Shown one piece after another: positions 10,715-21,500 of a stretch of 64,000 bases of DNA (position 1 is its first letter; the number at the start of each line of letters is the position of its first letter). The notes beneath the pieces were generated by a model. That model made no database searches, was not told the DNA's origin, and saw only the letters and a program-made list of their open reading frames with translations. The position numbers and the translations under genes were made by a program. Source of the stretch: Amphiura filiformis (lineage: Eukaryota > Echinodermata > Ophiuroidea > Amphilepidida > Amphiuridae); assembly GCF_039555335.1 (NCBI RefSeq), contig NC_092647.1, positions 17,579,993 through 17,643,992 on the forward strand, read 5' to 3'.

Positions 10715-11835
10715 TACGAAAGTTCACTTCACGTGGGACCTCGGTTCCCCAGCAATACTATTCAGTGAGTAATTTCGTGGAGAGTTGACTTGATACATGT
10801 GTGACCTTAGTTCCCCAGCAAGACTATTCCGTGAGTAATTTCGTGGTGAGTTTATTGATACAATGGAATCTCAGTTCCCCAGCAAGACTATTCCGTGAGT
10901 AATTAGGGGTGGTGCAATAATTATGGGTCCCCCCGGGGGGTGAATTCTCAAAATGGTCTGCCAAAAATCGCTTGCCCCCCCCCCCCTTTGGCCGTGCCCA
11001 AAAACCTTTGGCCCCCCTTTCGACGTGCCAAAAAACCTTTGCCCTCCCTTTTGACGTGCCAAAAATCTTTGCCTCCCCTTACACATGCAAGATTTTGGGG
11101 AACCCGAATTTAAAACCTTAAATTGTCTTAACATATAATGCGAGCGCAGCGAGCAGGAAATTTTGCATATTTGAACGTGTTCGTAACGTTTTCCTACGCC
11201 TTTTAGGGCGTAATATAGAAACGGTGCCCAAAATATCTGTGCCAAAAATTGCTTGCCCCCCTTTCGACCTGCCAAAAATCGCTTGACCCCCCTTTCGACC
11301 TGCCAAAAAATGCTTGCCCCCCTTTTGGCCTGCCAAAAATCTTTGCCCCCCTATAATTCACCCCCGGGGGGTACACATAATTATTGCACCACCCCTTACT
11401 TGGACCTCAGTTCCCCATCAAGACTACTTAGTAATTGTTTGGAGAGTTTACCTGATACATGCAGTTCCCCAGCAAGACTATTCAATGAGTAATTTCTTGG
11501 AGAGTTAACTTGATACATGTGGGACCTCGGCTCAGTTACCCAGTAGGAATATTCAGTGAGTAATTTCTTGGAGAGTTTACTTGATGCATGTGGGACCTCA
11601 GTTCCCCTGCAAGACTACCCAGTAATTACTTGGAGAGTTTACCTGATACATACAGTTCCCCAGCAAGACCATTCAGTGATTAATTTCTTGAAGAGTTTAC
11701 CTGATACATGTGGGACCTCCGTTCCCCAGCAAGACCCTTCAGTGAGTAATTTCTTGGAGAGTTTACTGGTGATACATGTAGGAGCCCAGTTCCCCAGCAA
11801 TATTCAGTAAGTAATTTCTTCAAGAGTTTACTAGA
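10715..11835. repeat. ~65-bp minisatellite, split by a MITE
   Basis: Units of about 65 bp contain cagttccccagcaagac and gtgagtaatttcttggagag. Three units lie left of the MITE at 10906-11395 and about seven right of it, with indels that shorten some units. The array existed before the MITE, because units continue in the same orientation on both sides. Open frames here are low-complexity artefacts. Confidence 0.8.
10906..11395. mobile_element. PIF/Harbinger-like MITE with TTA target duplication
   Basis: A 490-bp element with TIRs of about 40 bp (ggggtggtgcaataattatg left; the reverse complement right), flanked by TTA at 10903-10905 and 11396-11398. The interior has repeated cttgcccccctttngacctgcc phrases. 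Inserted inside the minisatellite at 10715-11835. Diverged fragments of the same family are at 1-75, 1900-2070 and 10225-10385. Confidence 0.85.
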
Positions 11836-12405
11836 TACGATGAGTTAACAATGGTTAAAGGCCTTTAGTTTTTAGGCTGTACTGCATGTAAAAGCGTACA
11901 CATCAATATTGATTTTACACTCATTATCATAGTACAAGTTATTAAAAGAATGGCGTACATTTCTTTTTGACATTGGGGTGGTAGAGAGGAGGGGTAAAAT
12001 TCGTGATGCAGACTCCATACGAACGGGCATTAAACTAGCATTAAAACTTGTTGCGTTAGCAGCAATTCGGACAGAGCCTACTTTTTTGTGAAATCGATTT
12101 GCATACTTTTACATCTATTTTAGTCATTAATAGACTAGTATCTTTCATTTAAATCAGAACATGCCAACTTTACGAAGAACATGGTCCCTAAGGACACCAC
12201 ATTGTCTCCAGTAGCCATATACTATAACCAGAACACATCACCATTGCACCTTTAGCGTAGTGATTTGATGTACTGCGCCCTCCAATCGCCTCACTCGCGC
12301 CAATAAAACGTAAATTTACATATAAATTTCGTCACCTTATATAAAATCTTTATCTTGTAGAAATCAAGTTTTCCAATTAACGATCATTTTCATTTCCTCA
12401 CACAG

Positions 12406-12509
12406 TTCAACTTGGTTTGTGGAAACAAGAATCTACCAAAATATGCCGATTCTGCCTACTTTGCTGGGTTCTTGATTGGGGCTTTTCTATTCGGTAATAT
12501 TGCCGATTG
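12406..12509 (+). CDS. SLC22-like exon a (TM2 and loop 2-3)
   Basis: Acceptor cacag before 12406, donor gtaagt after 12509. Encodes [16 protein letters not shown]... and [10 protein letters not shown], the end of the extracellular loop and TM2. Ends in phase 2, and the Trp codon is completed by the next exon. Confidence 0.9.
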
Positions 12510-15500
12510 GTAAGTTATCCTATATTTTTAAAGTCATAAAAAACCCGATATTTTTTTGCAATAGTTCAAAACTTGCTGGATTTACATTAAAATGAGTTAC
12601 GTACGTTTTACAAAAGTGTTGTTGTTTCAGCCCTCTGTACAACATAACACAAAAACCATAGAACCTACCAAAACTATATCTGTGATATTTGACATTTTCT
12701 ACACACTCGCTATGAAATGATCATGCAATTTTTGCCAAAGCTCACTACCATTCGCAAGATGCTGTGAACTACCAAATCGCAACAGTTTAAAATAGTTGCT
12801 AACCTTCACGTCACTACCTAGCTTGAGATGATCCAAAAATAGCAGATATGCTGCACCAGTAACTGCTCTTATTCTCATCATAAGAGTGCGATGTTCCTTG
12901 CAGCAGCTGCATCTTCGCAATCAAAATTGTTCAAGTACACGATCGCGTCAGCCAACTTTCGGAAAATCACAAAAATCAATAATTGTGCTTATTATTATTT
13001 TTATTATATGCTTTCTAGTCTGTTTGCTTTTCATTAAGTGTTAATATATTTTGATCATATTTCTTACGGCACAGGATTGGTCGTTACCTAGCATTTTTCA
13101 TAGCCCTTGGTGGTGTGACTGTATCAGGAACAATAGCAGCATTTTCGCCGAATTTTGCAGCCTATGCTATCATGAGGTTCTTCATAGGAATGACCAATAT
13201 GGCCGGTCTATGTGTCTTTATATTAGGTGATTATGTTCTTACTAGATTATATCTGTTGAAATCCATTTAATTTGGCAGACATGACTTTAAGGGTAGACGA
13301 GGTATTGTTGGTCGAAGCAACCTAAAATTTTCATTATCTAGATCAATATATTATTGAAAATTAACACCTTGATGTTTTGCAAAAGTTCATTCTGCAAATC
13401 GTATACTTTGCAAACTTGTTTAATTTATTGTCGTTAATGAGTTATGTACGTTTTACAAAAGTGTTGTTGTTTCAGCCAAGAAACTCAAGAACCGCAGCAC
13501 CTATAAAAGTATATCTGTGATATTTTAATTCTTCTACACGCTCGCTATGAGTTGAGCAATGCAAAGCTCACTACCATTCGTAAGATGCGGTGAACTACCA
13601 AATCACAACAGTTTAAAATAATTAATAACCTTATATGTTAAACTTCCACACATAATACCTGAATGGGTGACTCCATTTGAAATCTATGCCCCTCCTGTGT
13701 GAGACATTAAGACCACATCTTCCATAGGGGATGTATGGATTTGGAGTGGAATAATCCATTAAAATCACTGTATAAGCTGTTCAAGAGATTTATCAAACAC
13801 GAAATAGAAAACGAAAATTCGTTTGTAAAAATGATGTTACGCGCGCATGCTTTATCTTGAATTAGCAAATAAGGACCAGATGGTAGAGGGACAGAGGGCC
13901 TCAAATTTAATGGCGATTCAGCGGGAGAATTGAGCTGCAGAGGGCGGCATACAGGGTTAGGTAATGGTGCAGTGCCGCGCACCATCTGATCCCTGTTCTC
14001 CAATTGACCTTTTCGGTAAATCCCATAAGCCTTTGCGAGTACACATGAGAACACGTCATTTGACGGCGTCTTGTAATGCGCAGTAACAATGTTCGATAAA
14101 CGATGTGCGTATCGGCGCAGATCGGCGTGACTTAAAATAACGAGTTCTCAGATGTACTCGCAAAGGCTTATGGGATTTACCGAAAAGGTCAATTCAAGAG
14201 AATTTTGAATTCCACGAGCCTTTGCGGGTTACACCTGAGACGCCAATGTACACATCGTTTATAATGAAAGACACTCCCAAAGGCTTTATGGATTTACCAA
14301 CCAGGTCAATTCATGCGTGACACTAACATGATTTTAACAAATGCTATTCGGCATGTTGCTAAGTTCATAACGATTATTATAAAGGATCACGTTTTTTCAG
14401 TGTCAAAGGAATTATTTGTGCCACATATTGACATTTGATATTCAACTGAATATTGAGAAATATTATTGATGAGCGTTCAACTTGTGTTATATTTGTCTTG
14501 TTTGAAGAAAGCTTTTGACGTCGTAAACCACGATCTTTTAAAAAGACTTCGTGTGTGTTAGGCTTATATATGGATAAGAGCTTGCATGGTTCAAATTTGC
14601 ATCTTAGTAATCATGGTAATATAGCCTAATTCAAAGTCTGCATATTGACTCATTTCATTTAAAATCTCTTAACTTTGGTATACCTCAAGGGTCTAACATA
14701 GGGCCACTTCTCTTCATAATTATGTAAATAATTTGTACTAAGATGAATTGGTTGACTATCGTTTGATTTTGGAAATATGGAATAGATCCTGGATCGGTCT
14801 GGATAGTTTTTAATAACATCATTATTACCCACAACTATGAACCATTTCGCTATCAAATTACCCTATTTGTATATTTCAGGGAGTGAAATCGTCGGTCCTT
14901 CCAAGCGAGCAATGGCCGGTAATGTTATCTGGTTGTTCTTCTCTGCCGGATATATGTTACTTGCCATCATTGCCTATTTTATACGAGACTGGCGACAACT
15001 ACAACTTGCTATATCGGTTCCGCTAGTGCTATTTTTTCTGCTTATTCCGTAAGTAACCAACAGTCGTGTTAGGGCATTTAAATAAAACCACTTAATTTAA
15101 TGCCCACGTGACCACATGGGCGCTGACATTATAGCGTCTAGACAGGATGTCTGGAAAAGTGACCTTTGGCACAGCGGTTGGTCTTCCTGTGTATTTTAAT
15201 TGGAAACGCGGATGATTGTCCAAATTTTCTAGCAAATTTGTCATTTTTTTGCAACTTTGTAGTATTATTGTAAAAGTTTCCGTCGATAACTTTTTTTCCG
15301 TCGATCAAAACTTTCAAAATTTAGTTCTTGAAAACATACTAAAAAAACAGAATCTCCCAATTTATAATTAAGTTGCCTTTTAAATCTTCAGCAATTTTGA
15401 TGATACTTGTCTGAAACATTCCTATTTCTTTATAGCACATAGCACATCTACTGATCACTTGGTGGGCTTGGTATGGCGGCGCACACGGGTCACGTGGGCA

Positions 15501-18500
15501 TTAAATTTAGTGCCTTTTATTTAATACCCTATGGTTACTGACCAAGGTCAATCTGAAAAAAGTTTGGTTGTTCCAATATGGAAAAGCTCTTTGGAAAGAA
15601 AACTTTCCTTGACAGATCTTCAGTTATTTGGAACAAGCTTCCTTCCAATCTTCCTATCAATTTTATTTCAATGCGTTTGGGTGGATTCAAAAATGCAATT
15701 GGTTTGTAAGCTTTGTATAGTAATTTGAGCTAAATATTGCATTTAGTTTTGTATCATGTTTGGTTCCTTCATTTTGTATAATATATATTTCTTATTTTGT
15801 TATTATCATGTCTATGTATAATATATATTTATATAGACCAGTGCATTTGTATTGATGGCATTTCCTGAATAAATAACGAATAAATATAATAATAAAAAGT
15901 ACAACCAGCTGTGCCAGCCATGTCATAAACACTAAGGGGTTTTGAATTGTACCATAAAATTTGCATCTTTGTATAAATTATTATGTCTCTCGCCCGGGTC
16001 TCTCGTCCGCAGCTGTTAGTGATACACAATAACTCACAAACTTGACGCGAAGTAGATTTATTTAAAGAGTTTGGTTTCATGCCGGGTTAAGTCTACAATG
16101 TGAACTTTTTCGGATATGGCAATTAAAGCTTGACCGATTTAGTTTTTCTTTCAACTTTTTAAAATTCTTAGAAAGTTTTATTGTGTTGCTCTAATCTTTT
16201 AAAATTAGATGTTATAAACCATATGCTAATCCTTACCCTCACTCAAACCCTAACCCACACCTTAACACTAAGCTATAACCTAAACCGTAATCATTAACCT
16301 AACCCTATCCATAATCATAATTCAATCCTCACATCAATACTAACACTGAATCTAACCCTAACCTGACAATATCCATAACACTACCCTAATCCTAATCGAA
16401 AATGCTCCATAATTGAAGATCGAATTGAAAAGAATAGTTTACGTCTGACGTCAGGGCAAAGGCGTGACGTGATTGGTTGTTGACCTGCGCAGTAATCGAC
16501 AGAACGTCATACGCAAACTAGTCTTTTATCAGTGTTCTTCGGTTATATTCATAAATGCGCTTTTATAAATACGCACGTGACCCATGGGCACGGCATACCA
16601 AGACCAGCGAGCGTGACCAAATCCTCATGCATGCATTGACCATCTGTAGATAAATATCATCAAATTTAAGCATTCCAAAATTATTACACATTTTGCAATT
16701 CTGAATTTATAATATTTTATCAAAAACGACATTTTGAAAGTATTTGACGACGGAAACGTTTACAATATAAGCACGAAGTTGAACAAAATAGACAATTTTG
16801 CTGCATAGCAGTCTCATGTTGTTCTGCCTTTACATTCAATTGTATAGGAAGACCACTTGCTATGTAGAAGGTCACTTCGAGACTTACTGTCTATAAGCTG
16901 TTATGGCAGCGCGGAGGTGGTCATGTGCGTATTTATAAAAGCGCATTTATAAATATAACCGAAGTACACTGTTTATTTCGGTCTTCAATTATAACAGTAA
17001 CCCTTTCCGTACTAATGACCCATTGGACAAACGGTTTGTTGCCATTATTTAATTCCAAGTTCTTTTCCTTGAATACCACAGTATCTTGTGTGAATCTCCA
17101 CGTTGGCTTATTAGTAGGGGAAAATTTGCCAAAGCAGAACAAATAATAAGGAAAGCAGCTAAAGTGAATAAGGCACAATTACCAGAAGTCTTATTTGAAG
17201 AACATGAACAAATCATGGAGGTAAGCTTCGACTTTCATATTTTAAAGAAGGAAAAAATCAAAAATATTTCCTTTATTTTTTCAGGCTCAATGACACTCTT
17301 TCATCTGAACCACATGGTATGATGTGGGATGATGCTGTCATCGGACCACCATCCCTCCTATCTTTAAAGAAATTTCAATAAAAAACACCAAAAGAGCTGG
17401 TACTTCACGGTTATTTGGTGTGATCATTTATCATTTTTTTCCTGACAAAACATTATTTAATGTTCAATTCTAGACCTAAATAATACCAACAGCTATCACA
17501 CTAATAATTTTTATTATTCAAATTATTGTACATATTGAGGGCGCTATTTACATATATTTTAAATTTAAATTAGCCAAATGATATAAGTTATACCTTACAT
17601 TTTATGACAAAAAGATTTTTTGAAAATTCCCTTACCATTTGTTAGTCTTATTGCTGACGTTCTATTACCATTATTCAAGTGTCTACCCCTTCTAAAGATG
17701 TAAACACGATTTAAGATAAATAGCGCCATCATTGTTCAACTTTTCTTAAAAGTGAATCAGTTTTACATGCCATCAAACAATCGTGACTTGAACTTGAACA
17801 TTAGGCCAACTTACTTGATAATCACTTTTTGTTTTATACAGAAAGAAGACAAGGCTATGGGAACCCCGTGGGATCTGTTTAAAACACCAAATATGAGAGC
17901 CAAGTCACTCAACCTGTTCTACAACTGGTAAGCATTGTGGTAAAATATTTTCCTTCGTTTTATTTTCCTTGTCACGAGCAAAGCCAGCCTCACTGCTCCA
18001 GGTAGACAAGATAGTATACAAATATTGACTGCTATGAGGGGCATGGTTAAGATTATAGGCCCAAGGTGATCTCAAAACCATGCGCCTCGGGTCAGCTCAT
18101 GGTTTTGAAATCACCGCGGGCCTACCATGTCCCGAATAAAGCAGTCAATATTTGTTTTATATACCGAATGGATAAGTGGATGTTGCGATTGTGCAGTTTG
18201 ATCGGGACGCACGTGACCGGTCCATAGTTCATTTCCATGGACCGGTCCATAGTTCATTTTGAAGGCATAGTTAATTCAATGACTGCACATTCAACCAATC
18301 AGATGACAGGTATCTATATATGAGGTATATAATGCTAAATATATACCTCTGAGTAGTTTTTCTGTAATTGCTTCTCTTTTTTTTATTTTTTTCCCGCTTT
18401 TCTCTTCCCCTTTTGTCTTCTTTTTCTCTTATTTTGCCTTCTTCTATTTCTCCCTTTTTTGTATTTTTTGCTGAAAAAAACAACACAAAACCCAGTGTGA

Positions 18501-21500
18501 CTTTTTGACTTTCGAAAGTCATTTCTGACTCGTATTTTGAGCACTTGGTCTTATTAGGGGCCTTTCGCCGAAAGTCCTGGCGAAAGCTAGTCCCGTTGGG
18601 AGTATGTTTTTTTAAAAATAGAAATCTGGTATATATTAGTCCTGGTAGGGTTACCTGCAGGAACCCCGGATTTAGCATGGGTAGTGGCTACTCAGAAAAT
18701 CCATGAGATCTCTGTGTCCAATGTTTATACTTTATTCGACATGGCTGATGATGGCTCACGTCGGGCGCAATTTGTACGTTCATTCTCAATGGCTACATAA
18801 GATGCAAGGTACATCATCAATTGCCCCGGGATATTCAAATTCATTATCAAAATATAGGTTCGTCGGTATCTTTCACAAATGCAATAGTCTTTCTCAGTAC
18901 AAACTTCTGTTGAGGTTCGATGAGTGGTTTACAAAATATTGATCGGCCAATTTTGACGCAAAACGGACTTCGAGAGATAATCTATTCCCAGTTTGTAACG
19001 ACCGAAAATGTCATTTTCCTAAATTCAGAGCAAAACCATGATGTCCGTCCCCACTTTGTACTGTAAAAAAAAACCAATCGGTAATGTCACCCCCTATAGT
19101 AATTATATGCCTAATAAAAAGGGACGGTTTAGAGCTATTTGGTATTCGTCACTATGCAATATCATGACGATATTACTTTGTTAATACTTTTAACAGGTTT
19201 GTTAACAACATGGTATACTACGGGCTGTCTCTAAGTACGTCAGGCCTTGGTGTCAATGACTACGTAGCAGCATTTGTGTCAGGCGCAGTTGAAGTTCCCG
19301 CCTATATATCATGCTGGTTTATTTTGGATAGATTCGGTAGACGACTTCCGCTATGCATTTATATGGTTGGAGGTGGAATGGCTTGCATCCTAGCTGCACT
19401 TCTCCGTAAGAGAATTATAGACATTAAACAGACCTGTAACTTACCCCTCCCCCACCCCCCAAAAAAATTATAAACAAAAAATGGAAGTAAAAAAAGAACA
19501 TTATTTATTGATACACAAACATAAAAGCAGTGGCGGCGGTAGAATTAAAATTTAGTTAGGTGAGCATATTTTTTTCCGTTTTTATGGCGCGAAAAATTGT
19601 CAATTCAGATTTTTAGCTCAAAATGAAAGTAAATTTTGGTATGATGGACCAGTGCGCGCGTCGTGTATAATTTTGCAATTTTATCTTTTTTTGAAAATGC
19701 ACAGGGTATTTATTACTTTTTTTCTAGGCCTATGAAAATGTTTATAGGGGGACGTCCCCCAATGGATAAATTTAGGGTGAGAAAAAGTGGGCAACTATAG
19801 TGAGCAAAATATTGCCGCTATAAGTATATCCTAAACTAGTTCTAATTCAAAAATCCTAAGCCCGAACTATTCCACTAACCCTGGTCGTAATTGCTTGGTG
19901 TGCGGCAGAATATTCTTAAGTGTTTACCTAAAGGCAAAGAAAAAAGACTCAAAGAAATGTTTCAATCGCAACAAGATTTAATATTTATTTATAATTACAT
20001 CGACCATCATGTTTATTGTGCATAATGCAAGGCGCTTCAGCCTCACTTGCCTCTACCCAGGAGTGAAATTGGGAGCTGTTAGGGATATTGTCCATTGAGC
20101 GTCGCATAAAGGTATGAGCATGACTTAGGCATTGTATGGTAGCTGACATATTCTAACGACAGCCTTTTGATACACGTGAAATGCGCTGTATAATGCCAAC
20201 ATTATTTAGAATGATGTATATAATTATCACAATATTCATTATTTTGTGAATGACCAAGTTAATAGACCATGCACATCGGGATTTACAAATTCCTTTACAG
20301 AATGCATTAAAGCCATATTATAACATTTTCATACAAAATAGATTAGCATTTCTTTGCCATAAAATGTTAGCTTTTACTGTCAGATATAACCCCTTTTATT
20401 TTTGAGCCGAACAGCTAAACTAAGGCACAGCAAAGAAAATTGGAATTTACTACCAGCGCCGATTTCGCCAATACGTATCACTTCTTCGGTCGTGTTATGG
20501 TACGATCCTTTGTTGTGTAGATCACCGTTACTGTGTTATGACATCGTGTATGCGTTCGACTAAATCATTCCCGTAATAATAGAACGACGGTTCCTGTGTT
20601 TTATTCAAAATCTCGGATTTTGACAAAACTACAGCACCGAGAAGTCTTGATTATTGCAGGGTATGTTGGTTTAAACAATATCATCGTGTATAAAAAAGAA
20701 TTTTGACAATTATTGAGGCGTTCCTCCTCAGCAAAAATGTTATATCATGGCTTTAACTGTCTCCTGAAAAGAATGGTAATAAACCCAAGGTTTTATCACT
20801 AAACTAATGAAATCCAATTTATTATATACAATTGACTATTTAGCACCTGGTGTAGGTCGTACCGTTGTGGCAATGATAGGCAAGTTTGGAATCACGGCCT
20901 CATTCAGCGTGGTGTATATATTTTCTGGAGAGCTTTTTCCAACGCCAGTCAGGTATGTATACAGATATGCTGCTATGCATAATAATGGCTGTACGATATA
21001 ATACATTTCCCTATACTTTGTGTACAAAATGGGCTCTATTCAAATGGCTCTACATACCTTACGAAGCAACTCAATTTTTCAAAGTGATGTTTTCCTGAAA
21101 AAATTGAGCTTGAAAAGAACAATGAAGTTAAGGAACTAACTGCTAATTGTCTCCCGTACGAAATAATCTATTATTTACTTCTTACAGGAGCATTGGTATT
21201 GGCATGTCATCTATGTGTGCTCGTGTCAGTGGCATCATAGCTCCCTTTATCCTGACACTTGGTGATTATTGGTCGCCTCTTCCATTTATATTCTTTGGTG
21301 TCAACTCCGTAGTAGCTGGTAGTTTGGCGTTGTTTCTGCCTGAAACTTTGGGAACTAACCTGCCGCAGACCTTGGATGAGGGAGAGGCGTTTACTAGTAA
21401 GTGGATATGAATTTTATGTTTTTTTTGTCACCCCGTCTCTATTCATATTTCGGTACCAACAAGGCCAAAAGATCCCAGGACACAGAAAATATAATACCAT

